Assembly (NCBI RefSeq): GCF_900109685.1
Contig: NZ_FOBB01000002.1
Location: 285,663 to 349,662, forward strand
Reading direction: 5' to 3'
From: Chitinophaga rupis
Lineage (GTDB): Bacteria > Bacteroidota > Bacteroidia > Chitinophagales > Chitinophagaceae
DNA length: 64,000 nucleotides
The notes under the pieces are model-generated. The model did no database searches and was not told the DNA's origin. It was given only the letters and a program-made list of their open reading frames with translations. The translations under genes and the position numbers were made by a program. Positions 25,759 through 34,380 of this stretch are shown here, one piece after another; position 1 is the stretch's first letter, and every line of letters starts with the position of its first letter.

Positions 25759-26166
25759 ATGAAAAACAGATCGATTGAGCCTGAGGTAACGCAAATGTGT
25801 GCAGTGGATTATGCGTTTAAACGCATCGGGGGTAAATACAAAGCCAGGATCTTATGGTACCTGAGCATGAAAAAGGTATTGCGTTATGGGGAGTTAAGCA
25901 GAACCCTGCCTGATATTACGACTAAAATGCTGACCCAAACATTACGGGAACTGGAAGATGATAATCTGATCGTCCGCAAAATGTATCACGAAGTGCCACC
26001 CAAAGTAGAATATTCATTGAGTGATACCGGACAGGAACTGATCCCGTTTATAGCGCATTTACACAACTGGGGCAAGCAACAAATTGAAAAGGAATCATTG
26101 GCAAAGCAAATTGTTCCGGATCAGCGCGCATTAAAGGTTTGCCAAAATGAATGTGGTCCGGACTGA
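25759..26166 (+). CDS. HxlR family winged-helix regulator
   Basis: This 135-residue protein has the HxlR winged helix: KRIGGKYKARILWYLSMKKVLRYGELSRTLPDITTKMLTQTLRELEDDNLIVRKMYHEVPPKVEYSLSDTG, compressed here over residues 18-95. A Cys (residue 14, EVTQMCAVDYA) lies just ahead of it, a position used for redox or electrophile sensing in some HxlR members. Divergent from an SDR gene with operator-like repeats between, so an autoregulated redox/aldehyde response unit is likely. Confidence 0.85.
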   Translation: MKNRSIEPEVTQMCAVDYAFKRIGGKYKARILWYLSMKKVLRYGELSRTLPDITTKMLTQTLRELEDDNLIVRKMYHEVPPKVEYSLSDTGQELIPFIAHLHNWGKQQIEKESLAKQIVPDQRALKVCQNECGPD

Positions 26167-26177
26167 TATACGCCGTG

Positions 26178-27464
26178 CTACTTTTTCACTTTTGCATAAT
26201 CAAATACCAGCTGGCAAAATACTTTCACGCCTACATCCAGCTTAGAATCATCTATATAAAAATCAGGCGTATGGTGTGCAGCTGCTTTGGCAGGATCCTG
26301 CCCGGCAGGCATGCCACCCAGGAAAAAGAAGAAGGCCGGCGCTTTATCACCAAAGAAAGAAAAGTCCTCCGCACCGGTGGTCCAGTCGGTTTCATATACA
26401 TTCTCCTTACCGGCGGCAGCTTCAATAGAAGGCGCCATTAATTTTACCAGTGCAGGGTCGTTATAGGTTACCTTGGTTTTGGTATCAATGCTTACTTCTG
26501 CGGTGGCGCCGGATGCGGCTGCAATATGGGTGGCCATCAGCTTCATTTTTTCATGCACCATTTGCTGCATTTTACTGTCCAGCGTGCGGATGGTACCTTC
26601 CATCACCAGCTCTTCCGGAATAATGTTACTGCGTACACCACTGTGAATTTTTCCAACGGTGATCACTACCGGCGCTTTGGTAAGCTCTGCCTGCCGGCTT
26701 ACAATGGTCTGGAAGCCCTGTATGATCTGTGCGGCCACCACCACGGGATCAATACCGCTCCAGGGCTGTGAGCCGTGCGACTGCTTGCCTTTTACCTTTA
26801 CCACGAACCAGTCGCTGGAAGCCATCTCCGCCCCGGATTTATATTTCACTTTACCAATAGGCGTTTGCGAGTTAATGTGCAGGCCAAAGATGGCATCTAC
26901 CTTCGGGTTATCCATTACGCCTTCTTTGATCATTAAAGGTGCGCCGCCTTCCTCCGTACCGGGAGGGCCTTCTTCTGCCGGCTGAAAAATAAACTTCACG
27001 GTGCCGGGTATATCTTTTTTCAGGCTGCTTAATACTTCGGCAGTGCCCAGCAGTATGGCAATGTGGGAATCGTGCCCACAGGCATGCATTACCGGCACCT
27101 GCTGGCCCAGGTATTCAGCTGAGTCGGTGGATTTGAACGGCAGGTCAGCCCTTTCATATACGGGCAGGGCATCCATATCTGCCCGCAAAGCTACTACCGG
27201 ACCAGGCTTGCCACCTTTTAAAATGGCTACCACGCCGGTTTTGCCAACACCGGTTTGTACATCCAGTCCCAGTTTTTTAAGATGGGCCGCCACAAAAGCG
27301 GCCGTTTTGTATTCCCGGTTCGATAGTTCCGGGTGCTGATGCAGCTGCCTTCTCCAGGACACTACAGAATCTTTTACACCGGCAACACGCTGATCCAGCT
27401 CTTTAACTTGTGCCAGGCCCAGGATAGGGGAGATAAGGGTCAGGAGTAATAGCAGGTTTCGCAT
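26178..27464 (-). CDS. M20 family amidohydrolase, exported
   Basis: This 428-residue protein has a signal peptide (LLLLLTLISPILGLAQ), the metal motif MHACGHDSHIA, PAEEGPPGTEEGG (catalytic Glu), a GLHIN dimerisation-domain entry and the C-terminal TGAEDFSFF with the last ligand. This is the hippurate hydrolase/IAA-amino-acid hydrolase/carboxypeptidase group, which removes acyl groups from amino acids or peptides. It is periplasmic or secreted. Its start is 233 nt from the divergent dgoK operon, across an inverted repeat. Confidence 0.9.
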   Translation of the reverse strand: MRNLLLLLTLISPILGLAQVKELDQRVAGVKDSVVSWRRQLHQHPELSNREYKTAAFVAAHLKKLGLDVQTGVGKTGVVAILKGGKPGPVVALRADMDALPVYERADLPFKSTDSAEYLGQQVPVMHACGHDSHIAILLGTAEVLSSLKKDIPGTVKFIFQPAEEGPPGTEEGGAPLMIKEGVMDNPKVDAIFGLHINSQTPIGKVKYKSGAEMASSDWFVVKVKGKQSHGSQPWSGIDPVVVAAQIIQGFQTIVSRQAELTKAPVVITVGKIHSGVRSNIIPEELVMEGTIRTLDSKMQQMVHEKMKLMATHIAAASGATAEVSIDTKTKVTYNDPALVKLMAPSIEAAAGKENVYETDWTTGAEDFSFFGDKAPAFFFFLGGMPAGQDPAKAAAHHTPDFYIDDSKLDVGVKVFCQLVFDYAKVKK

Positions 27465-27483
27465 AGACGGCTAGATTTTGGTG

Positions 27484-27689
27484 AATTACGAATTATCAAT
27501 TACGAACTACGGATGATGTAGCGCGTAAATGAGGTTGGTTATGTATGAATAAGTCTAAAAGTATAAGGTATAAAAAAAACATCAACAACAAAAACATCTT
27601 CAATTCGTAATTATTCATAATCATACATAATTATTTTAGTGGCATTCATGTCCCGTTTTTTGCGGGATCGTAATTGATAATTCGTAATT
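27484..27689. repeat. Perfect 21-nt inverted repeat bracketing a divergent spacer
   Basis: The 21 nt at 27484-27504 are the exact reverse complement of 27669-27689, each built from AATTACGAATT/TAATTG words, with 164 nt between. Further copies of the same words lie at 27604-27632. The unit fills the spacer between the M20 gene start and dgoK. The right arm ends in TAATTTTC, one base off a -7 element for dgoK. Confidence 0.85.
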
Positions 27690-27696
27690 TTCCCCC

Positions 27697-28674
27697 ATGA
27701 CTACCTTTCTAAGTTGTGACTGGGGTACTTCCTCCTTTCGGTTAAGATTAGTACAGGCGCTGGATCTGGACATACTGGCCTCCGAGATCTCCGGCCAGGG
27801 TATTGCCCCCACCTGCCGGGCCTGGGAGTCCGGCGGCCCGCGGGACCGCGCCGGCAGATGGGAATTTTATTTGCAGGTGATCCATAACGCTATTACCGCT
27901 ATTGAGCAACGTATCGGCTATACGCTGGAGCAGGTGCCGGTTATTATTTCCGGTATGGCTTCTTCTTCCATTGGTATGATGGAGCTGCCTTACGGCGCCC
28001 TGCCCTTTAGCGTGGATGGGGCCAATGTGCACACGCATTATGTAGCGCCCACCGCAGATTTTCCTCATGAAACATTCCTGATCTCCGGTGTGCGTAGCAA
28101 GCTGGATGTAATGCGCGGGGAGGAAACACAATTGGTAGGCTGTATCAGCGATGACCTGGCCCTGGCCGATTTTGGAACCTTTATTTTCCCGGGTACCCAT
28201 TCCAAGCACATACAGGTAAAGGAGCGGCAGGCCGTGGAGTTCAAGACCTTTATGACCGGCGAGCTGTTTGAGCTGCTGCGCCGCCAGAGCATACTGAAAG
28301 ATGCCGTTGCCGGGCATGAAGCCCCGCTGATTGTTACTACCAACAGTTCTTTCAGCCAGGGAGTGCAGGATGCGGTAACCTTACCCTTGCTGCACGCTGC
28401 CTTCCGTGTAAGAACGCATCATTTGTTCGGCAGCTTTACCCCTGTGGAGAACCTGGATTACCTGAGCGGCCTTTTGATAGGGGCAGAGCTGCAGGAATTA
28501 TTATTTACAGACCCCGGCACCCTGTACCTTTGTGGTGGCGCTCACCTGCAGCAACGATATGCTACGGCATTATCGGTATTGGGATTAACCAATGTGGTGG
28601 TATTTTCTGCCGCATGGACGGAGGAAGCTGTGATCCGCGGGCAGTACAGGATCTTTAACCAGTTAAACAGCTAA
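27697..28674 (+). CDS. 2-dehydro-3-deoxygalactonokinase
   Basis: This 325-residue protein belongs to the DgoK family: CDWGTSSFRLRLV at the N-terminus (phosphate-binding), GMASSSIGMMELPY, the DVMRGEETQL segment, PGTHSKHI and C-terminal LYLCGGAHLQQRY. It phosphorylates 2-keto-3-deoxygalactonate (or a related keto-deoxy sugar acid) with ATP, giving the 6-phospho compound split by the next enzyme. It is the first gene of a five-gene catabolic unit; spacing to the aldolase is 3 nt. Confidence 0.9.
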   Translation: MTTFLSCDWGTSSFRLRLVQALDLDILASEISGQGIAPTCRAWESGGPRDRAGRWEFYLQVIHNAITAIEQRIGYTLEQVPVIISGMASSSIGMMELPYGALPFSVDGANVHTHYVAPTADFPHETFLISGVRSKLDVMRGEETQLVGCISDDLALADFGTFIFPGTHSKHIQVKERQAVEFKTFMTGELFELLRRQSILKDAVAGHEAPLIVTTNSSFSQGVQDAVTLPLLHAAFRVRTHHLFGSFTPVENLDYLSGLLIGAELQELLFTDPGTLYLCGGAHLQQRYATALSVLGLTNVVVFSAAWTEEAVIRGQYRIFNQLNS

Positions 28675-28677
28675 GCA

Positions 28678-29337
28678 ATGTCACATACTTTTTCACCTGC
28701 GTTGTTTGAGCAGATGCCCATTGTGGGCATTCTGCGCAATGTGCCGCCGTTAACGGTGCCGGTGCTGGCGCGGTATTACCATGCAGCGGGGTTAACTACG
28801 CTGGAAGTGACCATGAACTCAGAAGAAGCCCTTACCACCATTACCCGGCTGGTACAGGATTTTGGAGGACAGCTGAACATAGGCGCCGGTACGGTTTGCA
28901 CGCCGGATGACCTGGAAAAGGCTCTTGCGGCCGGTGCGCAATTCATTGTAACACCTATTTTACAGGAGGAGGTGATCAGCGCCTGCTTACAGGCGAAGGT
29001 GCCTGTATTTCCCGGTGCTTATACGCCTACGGAGATCTATAAAGCATGGCACCTGGGCGCTACTATGGTAAAAGTGTTCCCTGCCACAAAGCTGGGCGCT
29101 TCCTATATCAAAGAAGTGCTGGCGCCTATGGATTACCTGCAGCTGCTGCCTACGGGCGGCGTTACGCCGGATAATTTTACAGATTTCCTGGACGCTGGCG
29201 CTAAAGGGCTGGGCATGGGAAGCCAGCTGTTTTCCCGGCAGCTGATAGAAGAAGGAGAGTGGGAAGCACTTTCCAATATATTCAAACAGGTAGTGGAACG
29301 ATATCATACCTATAGAAATAACCTTAACAACAAATAA
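28678..29337 (+). CDS. KDPG/KDPGal-type aldolase
   Basis: This 219-residue class I aldolase of the Eda/DgoA family has VGILRNVPP at the N-terminus, LEVTMNSEEAL with the catalytic Glu, GAGTVCTPDDL, PGAYTPTEI and the Schiff-base lysine in ATMVKVFPATKLG, then LLPTGGV. It splits 2-dehydro-3-deoxy-6-phospho-sugar acids into pyruvate and glyceraldehyde 3-phosphate. The DgoK partner points to the galactonate (DeLey-Doudoroff) or a related pentonate substrate rather than gluconate alone. Confidence 0.9.
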   Translation: MSHTFSPALFEQMPIVGILRNVPPLTVPVLARYYHAAGLTTLEVTMNSEEALTTITRLVQDFGGQLNIGAGTVCTPDDLEKALAAGAQFIVTPILQEEVISACLQAKVPVFPGAYTPTEIYKAWHLGATMVKVFPATKLGASYIKEVLAPMDYLQLLPTGGVTPDNFTDFLDAGAKGLGMGSQLFSRQLIEEGEWEALSNIFKQVVERYHTYRNNLNNK

Positions 29338-29343
29338 CATTAC

Positions 29344-30144
29344 ATGCCCGGAGTAGTACTCATTACCGGCGCGTCTGCCGGATTAGGCGCGGCCATTGGC
29401 AACTATCTTACTGAAAAAGGATTTACAGTGTACGGCACCTCCCGCAGCATTCAGCAGGAAGGGAAGAAGTTCCGTACCCTGGTGATGGATGTTTGTAACG
29501 AAGGCAGCATCCAACAAACCATCCAGACTATTTTACAGGAGCAGCCGCGGATAGATGTGCTGATCAATAATGCCGGTGTGGGCATTGCCGGTGTGGCGGA
29601 ATACCTGTCGCTGCAGGATGTGCAGAAAACATTTGACACCAATGTGTTTGGGGTGATCCGTACCTGCCAGGCCATACTGCCGCATATGCGCAGCCTGGGT
29701 AAAGGATTGATCATTAATATCAGCTCCATTGCGGCAGAAGCGGGATTGCCCTACCGGGGCGTGTACAGCGCCAGCAAGGCTGCTGTGGACCGTTTCACAG
29801 AGGCATTACGGTTAGAGACAGGCACCTATGGTATACAGGCCTGCTGCGTGCAGCCCGGCGCTGTGCATACGGATATTAATGCCAACCGGATTAAAACAGC
29901 GGTACCGGCAGATTCTCCCTACAAGGCCAGCTTTGACCGTGTATATGAAACCATAGATGCCAGTATAGACCACGGTTTGCCGGCGGAGCAGTTTGGCCCG
30001 GTCATAGAAAAGATCATTAACTCGCCTTACGTAAAACGTTATTACCGGGTGGGCAAACCCATAGAAAAATTTTCCGTGATCCTGAAGAAATGCTTACCCG
30101 AACGCACATACGAACGTATGATGCGTAAGTATTATAATACCTGA
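29344..30144 (+). CDS. SDR family oxidoreductase in the sugar-acid operon
   Basis: This 266-residue classical SDR has TGASAGLGAAIG, NNAGVGIAG, INISSIAAEAGLPYRGVYSASKAA (catalytic Ser, Tyr, Lys) and a long basic C-terminal tail (RTYERMMRKYY). It starts 6 nt after the aldolase stop, so it is co-transcribed. Its overall look is closer to lipid or steroid-like SDRs than to sugar dehydrogenases, so a role in oxidising the aldose or reshaping an intermediate is only inferred from position. Confidence 0.8.
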   Translation: MPGVVLITGASAGLGAAIGNYLTEKGFTVYGTSRSIQQEGKKFRTLVMDVCNEGSIQQTIQTILQEQPRIDVLINNAGVGIAGVAEYLSLQDVQKTFDTNVFGVIRTCQAILPHMRSLGKGLIINISSIAAEAGLPYRGVYSASKAAVDRFTEALRLETGTYGIQACCVQPGAVHTDINANRIKTAVPADSPYKASFDRVYETIDASIDHGLPAEQFGPVIEKIINSPYVKRYYRVGKPIEKFSVILKKCLPERTYERMMRKYYNT

Positions 30145-30383
30145 TCACCGCGAACATTGCGCAGCGGACCGGCTGATCTGCGGGCGCTAGATAAGCAGCC
30201 GGTTTACCCGCCCGGGCGCAACCAGCTAACGGAGCCGGAGCTGGTGGCATGCATTGCAGCAAAATAATACGCCTGCCGGTCTTCAATTTTTTGGAAAAAA
30301 GGAGGCATTTTTTTGTAAGTTGGCATTGATAACAATTTAGAAAGGAAGGCAGTTTCCACGTTAACGTATAAACGGATATAGTA
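30145..30383 (+). other. Spacer upstream of the IlvD/Edd dehydratase gene
   Basis: 239 nt without a gene. It has a GC-rich first half with stem-forming CCGGTT/GCCCGGGC words and an AT-rich second half. The perfect palindrome ACGTTAACGT at 30358-30367, 16 nt before the start codon, could be an operator. No full-consensus promoter was found. Confidence 0.4.
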
Positions 30384-32099
30384 ATGTCTACATACAGAAG
30401 TTCGAACTGGTTCGGAAAGAAAGACAAGATGGGCTTCATTTACAGAAGCTGGATGAAGAACCAGGGTTTCCCGGAAGATCTATTTGATGGCCGTCCTGTG
30501 ATCGGCATTTGTAATACCTGGTCAGAGCTAACGCCCTGTAATGCGCACCTGCGCGATATTGCAGAAGTGGTGAAACGCGGCGTATATGAAGCGGGTGGTT
30601 TTCCCGTGGAGTTCCCGATCATGTCGCTGGGCGAAACCCTGCTGAAACCCACCGCCATGTTGTTCCGTAACCTGGCCAGTATGGATGCGGAAGAATCCAT
30701 TCGCGGTAACCCGGTGGACGGGGTGGTGCTGCTCACCGGCTGCGATAAAACCACACCCTCTACCTTAATGGGCGCTGCCAGCGTGGACCTGCCTACCATT
30801 GTGGTACCCGGCGGGCCTATGCTCAATGGCCGTTTCCAGGGGCAGCAAATTGGCTCCGGCACGCACGTATGGAAGTTTGCCGATGAAATGAAAAAGGGCA
30901 GTATGACGCCCAAGGATTACCTGTTTGCAGAAAGCTGTATGTCGCGCAGCGCCGGGCATTGCATGACCATGGGCACTGCCTCTACCATGGGCTGCATGGT
31001 AGAATCCCTGGGCATGACGCTTTCCGGTGCAGCCGCTATCCCGGCGGTTGATTCCCGCAAAAAAGTGCTGGCCCATCTTTCAGGCCGCCGCATTGTGGAA
31101 ATGGTGAAGGAGGACCTGAAAATGTCGAAGATCCTTACGCGGCAGGCATTTGAGAATGCTATAAAAGTAAATGCAGCGGTAGGCGGATCCACCAATTTTA
31201 TTATTCACCTTACGGCTATTGCCGGCAGAATAGGCGTGGAGCTTAACCTGGAAGACTTTGATAAGCTGGGCAGCCGTATTCCACTGCTGTTAAACCTGAT
31301 GCCTTCCGGTAAATACCTGATGGAAGATTTCTATTATGCCGGTGGTTTGCCCGTGATCATTAATGAGCTGAAAGAGCATCTGCATATGGATGCCATTACT
31401 GTTACCGGTAAATCGCATGCAGAAAATATTACCGATACCTGCAGCTGTTATAACCGGGATGTGATCTACCCCATGGAGCAGCCTATGATCCCAGAAGCTG
31501 GTACCGCCGTATTAAAAGGCAACCTGGCCTTGAACGGCTGCGTAATAAAACCCTCTGCTGCTACGCCTGCGCTGATGCAGCACCGTGGCCGCGCCGTGGT
31601 GTTTGAAACTATTGAAGACTATCATGCACGCATAGACGATCCTGCGCTGGATATTGATGAAACCTGTGTAATGGTTTTAAAACGCGTAGGCCCTGTAGGT
31701 TATCCCGGTATGCCGGAAGTGGGTAATATGGCCCTGCCCAAAAAGCTGCTGGACAAAGGCATTACCGATATGGTACGCATTTCCGATGGCCGTATGAGCG
31801 GTACTGCTTACGGTACCGTAGTGCTGCACGTATCCCCGGAATCTGCTATTGGCGGCAACCTGGCGCTGGTAGAGAACGGGGATTTTATTGAGCTGGATGT
31901 TGCCGGCCGCCGTCTGCACCTGGATGTGCCGGACGAGGTGTTGCAGCAACGCCGCCAGCGCTGGGAAAAAGACGCCCAGCTTATGAACCGCGGGTATGTA
32001 AGCCTGTATGTAAACCACGTGCTGCAGGCCGATAAAGGCGCCGACTTTGACTTCCTGGTAGGCGGCTCCGGATCAGAAGTAAGCAGGGATTCGCATTAA
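30384..32099 (+). CDS. IlvD/Edd family sugar-acid dehydratase
   Basis: This 571-residue protein has the iron-sulfur ligands of the IlvD/Edd family in the ICNTWSELTPC, TGCDKTTP and ESCMSRSAGHC segments, and the SDGRMSGTAYG motif near the C-terminus. The opening RSSNWFGKKD...RSWMKNQG resembles the L-arabinonate/D-xylonate/D-galactonate dehydratase branch rather than branched-chain amino acid IlvD. It would convert an aldonate to a 2-keto-3-deoxy acid, feeding DgoK and the aldolase. Confidence 0.85.
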   Translation: MSTYRSSNWFGKKDKMGFIYRSWMKNQGFPEDLFDGRPVIGICNTWSELTPCNAHLRDIAEVVKRGVYEAGGFPVEFPIMSLGETLLKPTAMLFRNLASMDAEESIRGNPVDGVVLLTGCDKTTPSTLMGAASVDLPTIVVPGGPMLNGRFQGQQIGSGTHVWKFADEMKKGSMTPKDYLFAESCMSRSAGHCMTMGTASTMGCMVESLGMTLSGAAAIPAVDSRKKVLAHLSGRRIVEMVKEDLKMSKILTRQAFENAIKVNAAVGGSTNFIIHLTAIAGRIGVELNLEDFDKLGSRIPLLLNLMPSGKYLMEDFYYAGGLPVIINELKEHLHMDAITVTGKSHAENITDTCSCYNRDVIYPMEQPMIPEAGTAVLKGNLALNGCVIKPSAATPALMQHRGRAVVFETIEDYHARIDDPALDIDETCVMVLKRVGPVGYPGMPEVGNMALPKKLLDKGITDMVRISDGRMSGTAYGTVVLHVSPESAIGGNLALVENGDFIELDVAGRRLHLDVPDEVLQQRRQRWEKDAQLMNRGYVSLYVNHVLQADKGADFDFLVGGSGSEVSRDSH

Positions 32100-32107
32100 A
32101 AATTTAC

Positions 32108-32202
32108 GATTTTAGATTTACGATTTTAGATTTCGGGGCAACTCCAGCAATCTAACATTAGTTTATCGCTTAGATCAAATCTAAAATCGTAAATCTAAAA
32201 TC
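32108..32202. repeat. 26-nt perfect inverted repeat inside the sugar-acid operon
   Basis: Bases 32108-32133 are the exact reverse complement of 32177-32202, both made of GATTTTAGATTTACG words, with a 43-nt loop. In RNA this would be a long hairpin between the dehydratase gene and gntP-type gene. The same word occurs as direct repeats at 18629-18715. Confidence 0.85.
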
Positions 32203-32211
32203 TAAAATCAC

Positions 32212-33525
32212 ATGACTTTATTGATCATCTTCCTTTGTATTGTTGCGCTGATATTACTGATCTCGTGGGGTAAGGTTAATGCGTTCCTGGCTTTCCTGGT
32301 AGTGTCAATTGTCACGGGTTTATTGCTGGGCATACCCCTGAACAACATTCCGGCATCCATATACAAAGGTATTGGCGATACGTTGGGATCGCTGGTAGTG
32401 GTGATCGTATTAGGAGCTATGTTGGGCAAGCTGGTAGCGGAAAGCGGTGCTGCGCAACGCATCTCTACGGTGTTAATGAAATTGTTCGGTGCAAAATATA
32501 TCCAGTGGGCCCTGATGCTTACCGGGTTTATTATTGGTATACCCCTGTTTTATAATGTAGGTTTTGTGTTGATCATTCCTCTGATCTTTTCTGTGGCGTA
32601 TCAATACAAATTACCCGCTGTGTATGTTGGTTTACCTATGCTGGCATCCTTATCGGTTACGCATGGTTTCTTGCCGCCGCATCCGTCGCCTGCTGCACTG
32701 GTAGGGCAGTTCCACGCCAACATGGGGCTTACGCTGATCTATGGTGTAATAATAGCCATACCGGCTGTAATACTGGCGGGGCCCGTGTTCTCAAAAACCA
32801 TCAGAAAGCTGGAAGCCAAGCCGCTGGCCAGCTTTAGCGTAGAGCCGTTACCGGAGCACCTGCTGCCGGGTGTGTTCAACAGCCTGTTATCGTCGCTGCT
32901 GCCGGTTATGATGCTGATCGTTACCACCATCCTGCTGTTTATGCTGCCGGAAGAAGGTGTTTTTAAAACATTGCTTACCTTTTTGGGGGAGCCGGGCATC
33001 GTAATGCTGATCACTGTTATTATTGCCACTTTCAGCTTAGGCATTAACATGGGTAAAACCATGCAGCAGATAATGAATATTTATACAGATGCAGTAAAGG
33101 ACGTGGCTATGGTGTTACTGATCGTTAGCGGCGCCGGGATCCTGAAACAGATCTTTATAGACAGCGGTGTAAGCACGCAGATAGCTACGGCCTTACAAAG
33201 CTGGAGCATACCGCCCCTGGTGCTGGCCTGGATAATTGCAGCGGTGATACGGGTGGCACTGGGATCTGCTACGGTAGCAGGTTTAACCACTGCAGGCATT
33301 ATTGCTCCCATGATGGGGCAGCTGCACGTAAATCCCAGCCTGATGGTATTATCCATTGGCGCAGGCAGCCTGTTCTTTTCGCATGTAAATGATGCCGGCT
33401 TCTGGCTGTTCAAAGAATATTTTAATCTTTCCCTGAACGATACGTTCCGTTCCTGGTCATTAATGGAAACCATTGTTTCCATAACAGGTTTATTCGGGGT
33501 GCTGATCATGCACCTGTTTGTATAA
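32212..33525 (+). CDS. GntP family aldonate:H+ symporter
   Basis: This 437-residue integral membrane protein has about 12 hydrophobic segments and typical GntP segments: GDTLGSLVVVIVLGAMLGKLVAESGAAQRI, GIPLFYNVGFVLIIPLIFSVA, HPSPAALVGQF and the C-terminal GAGSLFFSHVNDAGFWLFKEYF. GntP permeases import gluconate and related aldonates. Together with the dehydratase, kinase and aldolase it makes a complete uptake-and-catabolism unit. Confidence 0.9.
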   Translation: MTLLIIFLCIVALILLISWGKVNAFLAFLVVSIVTGLLLGIPLNNIPASIYKGIGDTLGSLVVVIVLGAMLGKLVAESGAAQRISTVLMKLFGAKYIQWALMLTGFIIGIPLFYNVGFVLIIPLIFSVAYQYKLPAVYVGLPMLASLSVTHGFLPPHPSPAALVGQFHANMGLTLIYGVIIAIPAVILAGPVFSKTIRKLEAKPLASFSVEPLPEHLLPGVFNSLLSSLLPVMMLIVTTILLFMLPEEGVFKTLLTFLGEPGIVMLITVIIATFSLGINMGKTMQQIMNIYTDAVKDVAMVLLIVSGAGILKQIFIDSGVSTQIATALQSWSIPPLVLAWIIAAVIRVALGSATVAGLTTAGIIAPMMGQLHVNPSLMVLSIGAGSLFFSHVNDAGFWLFKEYFNLSLNDTFRSWSLMETIVSITGLFGVLIMHLFV

Positions 33526-33543
33526 CGTATAATACCGCCCGTT

Positions 33544-34380
33544 ATGACTCTTTCCCGCAGAAAGTTCTTACAATCTACCATCAAAAGCGTGATCCTGATC
33601 GGCATGGGCAATGCTTTGCCTGCATTTATGCCGGACAACTTTTCATTGCCTGACCGTAAGAATGTAAAGCTGCGTTTTGCACTGGCATCTGACGGGCATT
33701 TTGGAGAACCTAAGTCGGAATATGCAGTGCTGCACCGGCAAATGACGGACTGGCTTAATGCAGAAGCCAAAGGCCGCGGGCTGGATTTTGTAATGATCAA
33801 CGGGGACCTTTTTCATAACGATCCTGCTTTGCTGCCGGGCGTAAAAGCCGCCTGGGATCAATTATCCGTGCCCTATTATGTATCGCATGGCAACCATGAT
33901 ATGACGGAGGAAGCAAACTGGCAGTCAGTATGGGGAACGCCCTTTGATCATGCGTTCACTAAAAAAGATATTGGTTTCATTACCCTTAATACAGCGGATA
34001 TAAAAGGGGTATACACCGGCCCTGACCTGGCAAAAACACAGGCTTTCCTGGATGCTTACAAGGATAAGCAGCAGGTATTTGTGTTCATGCACATTACGCC
34101 GGTAAAGTGGACCAAATACGGTATTGACCGGCCGGACATTGTGGAGCTGTTCAGCCGCCAGGCTAATCTCAAAGCTGTTTTCCACGGGCATGACCATGAT
34201 GAGGATGGCATGCGTGAAAAAGACGGAAAGTATTATTTCTGGGATTCACATGTGGCCGGCACCTGGGGTACTGCGTATAAGGGTTACCGTGTGGTGGAAA
34301 TATTGAAGGATGGATCTGTACTCACTTATCAGACAGACCCATCCTCCGCAAAACAAATTAATAACAACCGTATCCGTTAA
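33544..34380 (+). CDS. Calcineurin-like metallophosphoesterase, exported
   Basis: This 278-residue protein has a Tat-like signal (SRRKFLQSTIKSVILIG) and the metallophosphoesterase motifs: ASDGHFG (D-x-H), NGDLFHN, HGNHDM, FMHITP and HGHDHDEDG. The two-metal core hydrolyses phosphoesters; the substrate is unknown. It starts 18 nt after the GntP gene and may be co-transcribed with the sugar-acid operon. The stop codon abuts the convergent M28 gene. Confidence 0.85.
   Translation: MTLSRRKFLQSTIKSVILIGMGNALPAFMPDNFSLPDRKNVKLRFALASDGHFGEPKSEYAVLHRQMTDWLNAEAKGRGLDFVMINGDLFHNDPALLPGVKAAWDQLSVPYYVSHGNHDMTEEANWQSVWGTPFDHAFTKKDIGFITLNTADIKGVYTGPDLAKTQAFLDAYKDKQQVFVFMHITPVKWTKYGIDRPDIVELFSRQANLKAVFHGHDHDEDGMREKDGKYYFWDSHVAGTWGTAYKGYRVVEILKDGSVLTYQTDPSSAKQINNNRIR

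Noticed and set aside
27484..27689. Complete insertion sequence
   Set aside because: No transposase frame lies between the arms and no target-site duplication was recognised.
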